Counted from the first letter of the stretch, positions 20,564 through 32,079 are shown. The stretch is DNA of 43,979 bases from Trebouxia sp. TZW2008 (GCA_002118135.1 BDIU01000500.1:1-43979); one strand, 5' to 3'. Translations and numbers: made by a program. The notes: a model not told the origin generated them from the letters alone.

Positions 20564-23500
20564 GTGCAGTCAGCGCTACCTGCAGCGCTCAACGCGTCCC
20601 AGTTCGAGGGTGCAAACAGCTCAAGCCAGCAACTAGCATCGGATCGCAGAGGTCTCAAGTACGTGCATGATGTCCGGTGTCGCACGCTCGGTAGAAGTGT
20701 CGACTATTCTCGTGAAGCTCAAAGTGAGGATTGCCTTGCAGACAACCCAGATCCTACGGCATATCCCGCAGCACAGCACACGCGCTCGGCCTGCTCCAGG
20801 CGCAGCATTGCGAGGTCGTTGATCGTTCGAACAACTGACCAGATGTACCGTTCAATGCTTTTCACAGCTGACAGGCATTCTTGTTGAGTGCAGTTCAGGC
20901 AGCTGCAGCTACCGACAAGCCTGTCATCTTAGTGTCAGAAAAGCTTGGTAGTGCTGGTATGGGCTTCCGTTTATTGCTCTTGCACCTCAAACAAACCCAG
21001 TGAGGCAAACGTTTCCCCAACATTTTCATGACGATTTCCAGGACTGGACCTGTTGAATCAATTTGGCGTGGCAGACTGCAGCTATGATCTGACACCAGAA
21101 ACGCTTTGTGAGAAGATCAAGAATGTTGATGCACTGATTGTCCGCTCAGCCACAAAGGTTATCAAGCCCTTATCGCTTCCAGACACCTGAATGTGGCAGG
21201 CACAAGCTTCCATGCATCACTCCCATCCATGCAACAAGTCCTATCTTGTCAGTCAAATTGCAGGTGACACGAGCAGTCTTTGAGGCCAGCCAAGGTCGGT
21301 TGAAGGTAGTTGGCAGAGCAGGAGTGGGAATTGATAACGTGGATCTGCAAGCTGCAACAGAGGTAACATCACAACCTTGCATTTAGCCCTGTTGAAAACG
21401 TATAGCGGACAGCAAACATCCACATTCTGTGATGCTGCACCTGCTGTGTCTCATGCACGCTCATCAGAGTGCCACATTGGCCCATCTGCATCAATTCACA
21501 GCTCCATAAATCTGGTGCATTTGCACGAGCACAGCTTCAAATCAACCAAATCAATACAAGTGGTGCACCTGCCACTGCCAACACAGCGTGGTTTCAATTT
21601 GCAGTACAGATGCCTAGTGGCCAGTGCACCCCTAGCCACCACCACCACAGTTGCAGCAAGTTACAGCTCCATGGAATTGCCGCATTTGCACAAGCACAGC
21701 TTTGTACTGTGTTTAAGGAAATGAATCGGGTCTGCAGTATGGTTGCCTGGTGGTCAATGCACCCACAGCCAACACAGTTGCAGCAGCTGAGCACGGCATT
21801 GCCCTGATCTGTGCTCTCAGCAGAAATGTGGCCCAGGCAGATGCATCAGTCAAGCGGGGCGAGTGGAAGAGGTCAGAGTACACTGGTGTCTCCCTTGTGG
21901 GCAAGACACTTGCAGTCATGGGCTTTGGAAAGGTGCTCATTCTGCTCAGCTGTTGTCTTTGCAGCATTGATTTGCAAGATTATGAGGTCATCTGTGCACT
22001 TGAGAGCTGCTTTGCAGGAATGTCTGAGAGGTCTCAGGTAAGATCAAGTCCTTCCATGCCTGCCTCCCTTGTGGGCTAGACATTTGCAGTCATGGGCTTT
22101 GGCAAGGTGCTCAGTCTGCTCCACTATTCCATATGCAGCATGCCTGCTGGAGAGCCTTAGGCTGCTTGGAATATCGCAGAGGTGTTGTGTAGGACTGTCA
22201 TCACAGCGCTCAGGCAGTGGAGTCCCTGCATGAAGAGAGGCTGTTTGTCAGCACATGTTGTTGCATGAACAGGCAGGATTGTCTTCAGATTAGGGGCCAA
22301 GTTGCATTGCGTGTGGGCAATGCTGCTTCGGCCAAAGAACGCATCTTTTGCAGCCTGTAGCAAGCCTCTGTTGCAGTTAAATTGAGCGCAATGGTTCAGA
22401 TCCTGACAGCTCTGCTTGTATTGCTCTTGCCTCACGCCTCTGCTCTCTGACCAAAGCTGGGAAGCTCATCAGCATTCCCACATAGCTGGATGTGTACGGG
22501 AAGATTCCACTTTGGCTGCAACATGCCCGACTCTGGCCTTACAGGAGTCGTAGATGGTTTACCGGTGCTGCAGGTCGGCAGTGAGGTTGCTCGGAGAGCA
22601 AGAGGCTTGGGCATGCAGATCATTGCGCATGACCCCTTTGCATCAGAGGCCAAAGCTGCAGCCATTGGGGTTCGCCTAGTCAGCCTGGACGATGCCCTTG
22701 GCCAAGGAGACTTCTTCTCCCTTCACACCCCCCTCACACCTCAGACAAAGGTACGAGGCAGGACTTTACTTGCTCAATCTCATGCATCAAGTCATCTTGC
22801 CGTGCTGTTAGCAGATCCTGTGAACCAGTACAATGTTGTGGTGTTCTGCATGCCACCCTGCCATTTGTTCATGCATATGACTGCCCAGAGCATGCAACAC
22901 AATCGTCTATTGCTGAATCATGACTGTCATGGCAGCTTCGTCAATGCACCAAAGCATCTGTGCTTATCTGTAATGGCTTGACGGCATCCTGCCTTGTCAG
23001 AGTTTACTGCTGCATGTGTCTAAAGATATGCCTGTGGCAGACTTTGAGCAAGAAAGCAGTGTTGCCGCAGGGCATGTTCAATGATGAAGCCTTCAGCAAG
23101 ATCAAGAAGGGTGCTCGAATTGTCAATGTTGCGCGTGGAGGTGTCATTGACGACGATGCGCTAGCAAGGGCTCTAGAGTCAGGCCAAGTAGCACAGGTAC
23201 ATCAGCCTCTCTTCATAATCACTACTTCTGGGAACCAAAAGGTTGTGCTTCTGTCAAAACTATTGCATTGGTAACTCAAAAAAGGACTGACATCAATACT
23301 CAGTTGGACCAAAACCATCAGGACCAAACAGAATGTCCTCGTACTGGAGATACTGTAGTTCTGCCAGCTGGCACAACCTCCTGCAGGCATGACTCACGCG
23401 GCAGGGATCATCTTGCAACCCCCAGCAGAGTGCAGGCAAAGATGCCTGTCTAGGTGTCAGTGATGACACCTGGCATGGCCATATGTAAATGCTGTCTGTT

Positions 23501-26500
23501 GCAGCGTTAGACGTTTCAATGCAGCATATGCTTGCCAGCATCGCCTGCAGCTTGTGACCTTGGTGCCATCAGTGCACCTGCGTCCAAGCTGTACTATCTT
23601 GTTGCCACCAGCTAACTGCGTTTTCCCTTGTCAGTCTGCCTTGCAAGCTGTGCTTCTTGCAGAAGGCAAGTCACAAGATCTGCTTGTGGGACTTGCTCAA
23701 GCAGATGTACAGGGAGCTGTGGGTCTATTTGCCGCATTGCTTTGCTGCTGCACAGTGGGGCCGCCTTTTGACTGCTTTGGAAACTGCTCTGCGTTGCATG
23801 ATCTGAACTTGTGCTCGGCACACAGGTAGCATTTATTGTGCTCAACCAAGGGCCTCCTCCAGACTAAGTCAAGTCAACAGACTGGTTGTGGCTTTAATTT
23901 GCAACAGCACTAGCTTGCAAAGTTTCAAGTGCTGTTGCTGAAACGGTGACAACTGTCTTTTGTTGTTCAGGCAGCCTTGGATGTGTTCAACCAAGAACCT
24001 CCCAAGGACAACCCCCTGGTGAACAGACCTGATGTGGTGTGCACACCTCACCTGGGAGCCAGCACCACAGAGGCTCAGGAGGGCGTGGCTGTCGAAATTG
24101 CTGATGCTGTCATTGGTGCACTCAAGGTCAGCTGATACTGTTGTTACGTATGCTGCCATCAACGTCAGGTGGTACCCCTAGTTGCAAATGTTGTTGCTCT
24201 CACTGTCGCAATGAAAATGAGCTTCAGCAGAGGCCAGAAGGGCGTGTCTGTTGAACATGCTGATGCTCATTTTAGTGCAATTAGTCTCAGCTCATGCTGT
24301 TGTTGGCCAAAATCAGCTTGACGGTGCTAATAATAATCTTGCTGATGCTGTCAACCGTTGCTCGTATTCTCAATGCAGTTGTTGATGCTGTCACCAGTGC
24401 AATCAAGATCAGCTCATGTTGTAATCATTCACGCTGTCACTCACGCTGTACGGTACATTGTCCCCAAATCAGCCGTGCTTTGCTTGGCAGGGTGAGCTTG
24501 CAGCAACAGCAGTGAATGCTCCCATGGTTCCTGCTGAGGTACTAGGAGAGCCACACCAGACTCAGAATTCAGATCTCACTGGACCTGCTCATTGCCATCC
24601 CTCCCTGGAATCATCTGCTATCAAGTGTGTCCAAGGGAATTTGTATTTGCAGGGTGAGCTTGCAGCTACAGCAGTGAACGCTCCCATGGTGCCTGCTGAG
24701 GTACTCGCAGAGCTGCAGCCATTTGTGGCGCTATCGCAAGGCCTGGGCACAGCCGCTGTTGGCCTGGTTAGGGATACAGGGTTCACTGATGTCAAGATCA
24801 CATATGCCAGTCCTAGGTACACCTTTGGCACACTTGCAATGCATGTTGTTTCATCTTGAGGTTTGTCAAGAAGGTGATCTCCTGCAGTGTCTTCAACTGT
24901 CAATCTTTCAGTTTGTCGTCACGAGCCAGAGTCTTGCAGCCTTGACATGATAGTTGCTTCATGTTGTAGCAATGCATCATCTAGACATCGCTTGACAATC
25001 CAAGCCTTGGGGCGCCATCTGCCTCTTATGATGCAGTAGTACATATTGATCCCCCTGCTGTGTGGTCAGACAGACCATCCCGCCTAAGGCGCTGCTCAAT
25101 TGCCAATTAGCAACTGCATGTGGCTAACGCAGCTTTCAAGAAGGCATGGACATCTGGAACAAACAGTCTAGCTCTATGCATTGGTGTTCATTGAGCTGTG
25201 GACTTTCAGAACATCACACCAGTGCTACTGTGTGCAGGGGTGATGATCTTGACACGCGGTTGCTGCGTGCCATGGTGATCAAGGGCATCTTGGAGAAGAT
25301 CACCACCAACACGGTCAACCTGGTGAATGCAGACCTGCTGGCGAAGACACGCGGGCTACGCATCATTGAGTCCACTGTACCAGCAGAGGGCAGGTCAGTC
25401 TTTCAGAGCTTTCTACTGTTTCGCGCTTAGTTTCGGAGCAGTGCCCAACAGAGTCTGCTGGGCCCTTGTGTTTTGCTACACTGTCTTTGTGGAGCTTTGT
25501 GGAGCTTGAACTCTGCAAACTGCCCAAGGTGGTTGCTTCAGGATCTGCTAGTCCTTCTGATGTCCTCGCCTGTGTTGAGTTTGTTTTTTGGTCCAAAATC
25601 ATGTTTCTGCCAAGCTTGCTTGTTTGCAATGCACAAATTGGCAGCTTTTCCCAGCCAATGTTCCTGGTCCCTACCTGGCATATCTAGGCTCTTGCCAGCC
25701 TTTGTGTCAGTATAGTGACTACTGTTATTGCATGCTGCAAACGTTGTCAAAAGCAGTCAGTCAGTCCGTTCAAGCTTCATGCAGGCTACAGCAGTGCCCT
25801 CAGCTGTTGTACATTCTAGCTACAAGTGGCTGTTGTACATGCAAATGATTGAGATGACTGAATGGCTGCTGTCCTCCTTTGGTCCCTGTTATGTGCAGCC
25901 ATCCCCGGAAATGTCTACTGGAGGCGTGCATCAAGGCTCAACGTGTGTGCTGTGCAACTTTTAAAGGGATTGTCCAATGGAATCAGAAAGAACAGCCTTT
26001 GTGTTTGTACAATGACTGCTGTTATTGCATGCTGCAAACGTTGTCAAAAGCTAAAGAACAGACAGAGCTCACGCCCCTTGGCGTCACTTAGAGGGAAGCA
26101 GAGTGATGTACCAGGCTCTCTCAGAAACCAAGTGTCTGATGTACAGGAACGTCTTGACCTCCATGACTATGTCCCTGGGTACGAAAACCTGACCCTTTAT
26201 ATTGTACACAGCTCTTGCAGAACTCGAGCTTCTTGAATCTGGCCGGGAAGATGTTGACTTCCATGACAGTGTCCCTGGGCACAAACTTATGTCCCTTGGT
26301 GTTGTGCACAGCTCTGTCAGAACTACAACTTTCTTGGTTGTTCAGGGACGTCTTGACCTCCATGACTGTGTCCCTGGGCACCAAGAACAGCAAGTTCAGC
26401 GGTGCTGTGAATGCTGAGGGTGACATCAGTGTGGCGGGTACAGTCAAGGCTGGCCACCCCTTCTTGACAAATGTGGGCAACTTTGATGTCGACATCCTTA

Positions 26501-27644
26501 TTGAGGTGAGGTCATGCATATTAGTGCCAGCTCAGCCAACAAGCGTTGACTCTTGCCAGTCGTCACAACTTAGCTAGAAGTCTTTGGTCTCTTGACATGC
26601 AACACCACAGTTACCAGTCATTGTTGCTTTCTATGCATGCATGGGCTGATATATATGTGCAGCGCTTTGTAGCTCGCACAGCATCCATGCACACAACTGC
26701 TAAGCACACGCCTCATGCGCAGCGCACGCACGATGCACAGCACACATAGCATGCACAGCATGTATAGCATGCAAAGCACGCACATTGGCCTCAAGTATCC
26801 CATTGCCAGCTAGGGCACAGTCCCTTGCTCCTGTTGTGTTTGCTGTAGACGCTGAGCGCAAATCCTGCTCTCTGAAGGGAGCTGTTTTGTTTGTGTCCTT
26901 CCTCCTGTTGTGTTTGTTGCAGTTGCTGAGCATCAATGCCGTTCTGCACAGAAAACTGTTTTGTTTGTATCCTTCCTTTTGCTGTGTATCCTGCAGTTGC
27001 TGAGCATGAATGCTGCTCTATGCAGGGAATTGTTTTGTTTGTGTTTGTCTTCCTGCTGAGTTTGCCGCTACTGCTGAGCGTGAATGGGTTTTTCTGCAGA
27101 GAGCTGTTTTGCTTATGTCCTTCTTCTGCTGTGTTTGCTGCAACTGTTGAGTGTGAGTGTTGCTCTCTGCAGGGCAACATTCTGCTTGTGTTGTAAAAGG
27201 AGCAAGTGCCAGCTCCTGCACCCTCCTTGCAGAACACTTTCCTGCAATCTATCAGTGTGAGGTCTGTTGCTTGCAGGGAACTGTCCTGCTTGTGTTGTAA
27301 AAGGACAGAACTGGTCTCATTGCAGCTGTGGGTACAGAGCTTGCCAAGGCCAATGTGAACATCAGTTTCATGACAGTCAGCTGTACGCTGCAACTGCTGA
27401 GCGTGAATGCTGTTCTCTGCAGGGAACTGTCTTGCTGGTGTTGCAAAAGGACAGACCCGGTCTCATTGCAGCTGTGGGTTCAGAGCTTGCCAAAGCCAAT
27501 GTCAACATCAGTTTCATGACAGTCAGCCGTACACAACCAGGAAAAGATGCTGTGATGGCAATCGGTGTTGATGGTCAGCCTCCAAGGGAGGTGCTTGACA
27601 AGATTCCAAGCATTGACGGCATCAGGGAGTTTGCATTGATATAG
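20564..27644 (+). CDS. D-3-phosphoglycerate dehydrogenase, plastid-type, with C-terminal ACT domain (twelve exons)
   Basis: Catalyses NAD-dependent oxidation of 3-phosphoglycerate to 3-phosphohydroxypyruvate, the first step of phosphorylated serine synthesis, plastidial in plants. Exons: 20564-20690, 20894-20947, 21042-21157, 21264-21362, 21738-21932, 22574-22750, 23071-23196, 23971-24126, 24653-24816, 25238-25393, 26346-26505, 27423-27644; phases join to 583 residues (plant enzymes about 600). The first exon and its junction are inference: a Ser/Ala-rich transit-like leader leads into AAATDKPVILVSEKLG. The NAD fold has GFGKVGSE (194-201). Catalytic Arg278 (NVARGGV), Glu307 (NQEPP) and His325 (PHLGAST) keep the spacing expected for the family (29 and 18). 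An intervening allosteric-substrate-binding domain follows. The ACT domain is residues 511-583 (VLLVLQKDRPGLIAAVGSEL), the usual site of serine feedback. Many introns carry decayed exon copies, listed separately. Confidence 0.92.
21605..21660 (+). repeat. Decayed copy of PGDH exon 5 start
   Basis: After TTGCAG, TACAGATGCCTAGTGGCCAG and following bases mirror the exon 5 start TATGGTTGCCTGGTGGTCAA (21738), and both continue into ACAGTTGCAGCA. It carries an in-frame TAG. The adjacent repeats CATTTGCACGAGCACAGCTT (21518-21537) and CATTTGCACAAGCACAGCTT (about 21683-21702) show that the duplicated unit also includes flanking intron. Confidence 0.75.
22064..22106 (+). repeat. Downstream copy of PGDH exon 5 end with donor
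   Basis: CTTGTGGGCTAGACATTTGC followed by AGTCATGGGCTTTGGCAAG and GTGCTCAGTCTGCTC repeats the end of exon 5 (21888-21932, GFGK plus donor and intron start). It contains TAG in frame, so it is a relic. Confidence 0.85.
24231..24408 (+). repeat. Three decaying copies of the PGDH exon 8 donor edge
   Basis: AGGCCAGAAGGGCGTGTCTG at 24231-24250 continues to about 24284 as a copy of the end of exon 8 (AGGCTCAGGAGGGCGTGGCT..CTCAAG/GTCAGC). Shorter pieces follow at about 24341-24358 (CTTGCTGATGCTGTCA) and 24379-24408 (GTTGATGCTGTCACCAGTGC then AATCAAG). All lie downstream of the functional donor at 24126. Confidence 0.8.
24491..24551 (+). repeat. Upstream copy of PGDH exon 9 start
   Basis: GGTGAGCTTGCAGCAACAGC at 24491 repeats GGTGAGCTTGCAGCTACAGC at 24653 (ELAATAVNAPMVPAEVL), with its own GCAG acceptor. 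Similarity stops after PAEVL. The period is 162 bp. The frame is open but the rest of the exon is missing. Confidence 0.88.
26147..26345 (+). repeat. Two upstream relics of PGDH exon 11 start
   Basis: 26147 onward (GAACGTCTTGACCTCCATGA) and 26245 onward (GGGAAGATGTTGACTTCCAT) match the start of functional exon 11 at 26346 (GGACGTCTTGACCTCCATGA..GTGTCCCTGGGCAC). The spacing is about 100 bp. The relics break off after VSLGTK-like sequence. Confidence 0.88.
26690..26790. repeat. Low-complexity AGCATGCACA-type repeat
   Basis: A stretch of short imperfect units (AGCACACATAGCATGCACAG and variants) within a PGDH intron, rich in alternating purine/pyrimidine steps. No coding meaning is seen. Confidence 0.6.
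26878..27390 (+). repeat. 74-bp periodic array of PGDH exon 12 acceptor edges, plus a longer relic
   Basis: Acceptor-like sites precede GGAGCTGTTTTGTTTGTGT-like exon starts at 26878, 26952, 27026, 27100 and 27173: spacings 74, 74, 74 and 73 bp. Each unit includes the intron end (GTTGCTGAGCATGAATGCTG-like) and the first bases of exon 12 (GGAACTGTCTTGCTGGTGTT). A longer relic at 27277-27390 is nearly full to NVNISFMTV but has TAA in frame. The functional exon begins at 27423, the 3'-most copy. Confidence 0.92.
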
Positions 27645-28886
27645 TTGGCACGAAAGCATTAGGCCACTCTTGTCTATGGCATCTTGTTAAGTGCAGCGGT
27701 TGCTTACATTCTTTACTGACTCAAGGCTGTCAAAGTGCTGGTGGCATGGAGACCTTGCAAATATACTGATGGATAAGTTGGCGGGATAGTGTCTATAGGT
27801 TTGAGTCAGATGTTGTCAATGTTCTAGGTGTTGTTAGTCTGTCTTGAGAACGTGTCAGTCAGCTCAGAAGCTAACAATGCAGGTTGTCCACAACAATAAG
27901 CACTATGATAGGCAATATAGAAGTCTTGACTGTTGTGCCCAATACTATTGTCTGACAAATGTTGTTCAGCCAGCTAGCAAGGATCTATACATACAGGATG
28001 CATTGATTGATGTGGTTGTGGACACAAGGACTCGCTGCTTGTTTGCAGTTTACTCGTATATCTGACAAGCAGAAACAGGCGTCAGGTGTCGGGCGCACTC
28101 TGTCTAGATAGGTCACATTGCTGCCTGTGGCCATTCTGGTGTCATGATGCTTGCACCACTTCTCCTGCCTGCCACAACCATTACAGTTAGTACATTGTGG
28201 ATCCTATCCCCTGTCTCAACGGGCTGAGATGCAATTACACTTTGCACATTTAAGCCGTAGTGATTTGACTCCTCGGGTGCAAGTGCTCTACGCCTTCAGG
28301 ATGGCTGAGCCGACCCCGTTTGCTGGACAATGTTGTGCTGTTGACATCATTTTCCAATCGCATTGCCAGACATGATCATGGCATAGAGCACAGTCTGTTG
28401 AAAAAAGGGACAAAGCGAGGACAGTCACTGACTGACTCTGCAGCCAGTTTGCGGCATCAAAACAAGCCAAAAGCACGATGCCCTGTGTGATCATTGTTCA
28501 GTCAATGTTCACAAGTTGGTGCATAGCAAGCCCCCCAACATTAAGCAGCAAGGAGCCTGCCCGTTGCAATTTGAGGTCCTACATATTCCATGTCACTTTG
28601 ATGACGACAGCAAAGCAGAAGCGCAGCAGGACCAAAGCACGGCACAGCACGCTGTTACATGTGTTGACCGGGGACCTGACCACGGGCCTGTCACCCTCTG
28701 TGATCTACCTTTGATCGCTTTTTGCTCTGTCCCGTGTAGAAAGCGCAGCGCGCAGTTGAGCGAAGCAAATCGCGCAGTTTTCCGGAGATCAATCAGCTAC
28801 AGGCTCTATCAAAGACCTCTGCGGGTCTGCCCTCACCACGCTTGCCCGCAGCAGACAAACGTTGTTCGATACTGAGTACTACCCTT
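27645..28886. other. Intergenic between PGDH and the AlkB homologue
   Basis: About 1.2 kb with only short, featureless ORFs. It should contain the PGDH 3' UTR and the promoter of the ALKBH2-like gene. The part from about 28600 onward is CpG-richer, as expected near a promoter. Confidence 0.5.
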
Positions 28887-30193
28887 ATGTCTCGGAAACG
28901 CCCTGCTGACTCAGAAGCAGCCGTTTCTCCAGCATCAAAGGCGGTCAAGTCTGAGGAAGACGCCAACACAGACAAGCCTCAGTACCAGACAGTCCAATTT
29001 AAGCAAATCAAAGCCGAAGTTCGACCAGCTGCAGATGGCAGGCTGTTTGCTGACCCTCCTTTCCCAATAGCTGCAGCCTCCTTTGACATCAGCAATGGTC
29101 TCAAACTTAGCAACAAGCAAGACATAAAGAAAGGGGATCTGGACTTGATATACTTCAGGCCATTCCTGACAGCCACAACTGCTAGTTCCCTCTACAAGTG
29201 GTGCCTGAATGAGCTGCCATGGTTCTGGGTGCAATACAAAGCAAGAGGCATGGACATAAAAACACCAAGGTCAGCACATGCTACAAGTTCGTGCGATAAA
29301 TGCATGTGCAACTTTGAACACAGAATTAGCTGTGCTCAACTCATGCGCATGAGAGCTGTCACAGCTGTTTGTGTGTGGGAAAATACACCAGCCATTGATT
29401 GCAGTTGAGAAATATCATGAATTGTCCTAGCTTGTATGCCATTGACAGGTATACAACGACCTTTGGTGTGGATGCATCATACAAAGGCCAGACCATGGCT
29501 ATGTATGACAGAGCGCCACGCAGGATACCAGAGACCCTACAGAAGCTACTGGATGCTGTCAGTGAAGCCACTGGCACTGACTTTAACTTTGTACTGATGA
29601 ATTTCTATGAGGATGGCAAGCATAGCATATCATATCACAGTGATGATGAGAAGTTCTTAGGTATGAAGTTCATTGAATGCTGAAGTCTGCAAGACTGCGC
29701 TTCTGGTTCACTGCATGCAAGTTATCAAAACCAGGAATTGCAGCCTGTAAAGCTGCTTATGCCATTTTATTGCTCTGAATATGCAGCTTGCTGCCCTCTA
29801 GACATGTGTATGCATCTATGCTTGCTGTGCCTTGCGAACACAGAATCGGCAGAATTGGCAGAATTGGAGCTGATGTTCGCTGCAGGTCTCAACCCCACAA
29901 TAGCATCACTCAGTTTAGGAGGGTCAAGGGATTTTCTCATGAAGCATAAGGATGATGGCAACAAGAAGGAGAAGTTCCCTCTGGAGAATGGAGACATGCT
30001 AGTCATGCAAGGCACCACTCAGAGCAAATGGCTGCACAGCATTCCCAAGAGGACCAGCACTGTGCAGCCTCGTGTCAACATCACTTTCAGAAAAGCCATG
30101 AATGCTGCCGGCACCAACAATTATTATAAGTACAATGTTGGAGACGGTGGCATTTTCAGAATGAAAAATGGCAAGATGACGTTGGCAGCCTAG
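28887..30193 (+). CDS. ALKBH2-type DNA oxidative demethylase (three exons)
   Basis: Fe(II)/2-oxoglutarate dioxygenase that directly reverses N1-methyladenine and N3-methylcytosine lesions in DNA. Exons 28887-29269, 29449-29660 and 29886-30193 join in phase to give 300 residues. The AlkB core is complete: metal ligands H191 and D193 (SYHSDDE) and H249 (WLHSIPK), and 2-oxoglutarate arginines R261 and R267 (PRVNITFRK). FNFVLMNFYEDG and IASLSLGGSRDFLMKHK are close to ALKBH2/3, and KTPRYTTTFGVD before the core resembles the fungal/plant ALKBH2 arrangement. The basic, Lys/Ser-rich first about 40 residues (MSRKRPADSEAA) suggest nuclear localisation. An in-frame ATG at 28842 would add 15 residues. 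No PCNA-binding motif is evident. The introns here show no exon-edge arrays. Confidence 0.92.
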
Positions 30194-30791
30194 CATGTCA
30201 TGGCATGCTTGAACTCAATGTGGTCAGTTGAAAACACCTTGGCTTCTGTTGTAGATGGTGTGTAGATGTTTCTCTTTTCTAGCATTTGGCTGCTATTAGG
30301 TCTGCCCGTCCTGTTTGTTGATCCTTGAAGGATGCTGCAGGCTGTGTGCCTACAAAGCAAGACTTTGCTGTGTTATCTGGCTGTGACCGTGTGCCTGTAT
30401 ACGGCTTGTGACAGCTGCGCTCTGAATCCTGACTAATCTTACTCAATGCTTGTTTGACCTTGCATGCAGGCATGCATGTACACGTTTTCATGTGGTGGAC
30501 CTCAAACTTCTGCCACACAAAAACCAGATGCATATGCAACTATAAATTGCAGGCAGATGAGCTTGATGAGCAGCCGACTGTCTATGATGCTAGCAGCCCA
30601 ACGGGTTGCCGGTAGTCTGGTCACAAATCTTCAGCTTGATCTGAGCTGTCCTGATAACTTGGCGTTAAACATTGGCGTTGGAAATAGGTTTTACTCAACG
30701 CTCGCTGTGCGGCACTTAGAGCTTGTCGCATAGGACCATCGTCGAACTATGGGCAGGGTAGACAGTATACGTACCTCGAGATGCCGCTAGC
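30194..30791. other. Intergenic between AlkB homologue and S16 gene
   Basis: About 600 bp with the ALKBH2 3' UTR and the S16 promoter. An ORF at 30557-30733 (MSLMSSRLSMMLAAQRVAGS..) looks like an organelle presequence in composition and ends just before the S16 start. I could not find splice sites joining it in frame to S16, so it is left as an unsupported possibility. Confidence 0.4.
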
Positions 30792-31356
30792 ATGCCGGTG
30801 AGGTTGAGATTGGCCCGCTTCGGCAGAAAGGTATGAAAGTTCGGGTTGATCAGATGTGCAAGTGGTGCTTCTGCAGGAAAGCGTTTCGCTTAAGCTGACT
30901 TCCGGTTCATCTGCAGGCAGCCCCGTTCTACAGGATTTTTGTTGCTGACGCACGAGCTCCCAGAGACGGAAAGCACATAGACGTCGTGGGTCACTTTGAC
31001 CCAATACCAGGTTACCTGCTGGTGCATAGGTTTACAGCTGCAGCTTACGTTCAATGTCAAACGTGCTGAGCTCTTGTGTTGTACAGGCAAAGATGGCAAC
31101 AAACACATCACACTGAACATCGAACGAATCAAGTATGCCACACTTGCTGCCATTTGCTTCGACTTCAGGTTGTCTTTCTGTTCACCATTGTAGCGGAATA
31201 AAGTGGTGAATTTTTTTCAGGTACTGGATGTCAGTAGGTGCACAGCCTTCAGAACCTGTTGCAAGGCTGCTTGGACAAGCTGGCGTAATGCCCAAGCCCC
31301 CACCGCCACAATCACAACAAACAGGTCCCAAGAAGCCAGACAAGGGCAAAAAGTAG
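30792..31356 (+). CDS. Organellar ribosomal protein bS16 (four exons)
   Basis: Small-subunit ribosomal protein S16 of bacterial type, hence for mitochondrial and/or plastid ribosomes. Exons: 30792-30830, 30917-31010, 31087-31132 and 31221-31356, all in phase, 104 residues. The sequence starts with the canonical [13 protein letters not shown], then [31 protein letters not shown], and [20 protein letters not shown] with the usual RLLGQAG segment. The C-terminal tail is Pro/Lys-rich ([20 protein letters not shown]). S16 proteins of plants often begin directly at this Met and are still imported into organelles, so no presequence is required. Missed by simple ORF scans because every exon is under 140 bp. 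Confidence 0.92.
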
Positions 31357-32079
31357 AGCCGTGGCCAGCACCGTTGGGGCTGAAGAAGATGCCATTATGT
31401 AAAATGAAACAGCGGCCAATATGCCTGCAAGTGCTCTCGGAGGCTTGTGAAACTGAGCTACATTGCAGTCGCCCTTGATGCAATAGACAGAGAATGCAGC
31501 TGCTAGCATGCATTATGACACTTTTCTGCCATCAGCAATCGCTTCATTGGCGGTGAAGCACGTGCTGCATAAGCTCTCGCCAGTACACATGCGCAAGTAT
31601 TCTTCACACTTCTTGACACCAGGAAGCTCGACATTCATGCAACAAGGCTGTCTTGAGAATGCGCTGCAATGGCTTGAAGTTAGTGATGTCTATGGCTCTG
31701 CTGACTGCAAGCACCTGTTTGCAGACAGGGGCAGGTTTAGCAACAGGCCACTGTTATGTCCAGGAGGTCTGCGAACATCATATTACAGTAAATTTTGATA
31801 CGGTTGACAATGGGGCATATGAACTCTGCATCACACATGAGGTTTGGCTGCTCTTATGCTTTTGGCATGAACTGACCTGAGCCATCCAGCCCGAGTACTG
31901 GCCCTGGCCAGTATTGTGAAATGATACTCCAATGTAAACATGCAGCTCTTGTTCATGCACTACATATTGTGTACAAAATGCCTGTAAGGGCAGGAGATGC
32001 TGCCACGAACGCATAAGGCATGCAGATCTGGAGGAAGAAAACTTGGATGACAGCTGCAGATTGCAATATGCATGAGCTC
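31357..32079. other. Intergenic, convergent 3' ends of S16 and GET3
   Basis: About 720 bp between two convergent genes. Small ORFs show no recognisable protein. No repeats noted. Confidence 0.5.

Noticed and set aside
28842..28886. Upstream ATG at 28842 as the start of the ALKBH2-like protein
   Set aside because: It is in frame, but the added 15 residues are not similar to the family and the ATG at 28887 starts a typical basic N-terminus; kept as an alternative only.
30557..30733. Presequence-like ORF upstream of S16
   Set aside because: No donor/acceptor pair was found that joins it in phase to the S16 start, and S16 is complete without it.
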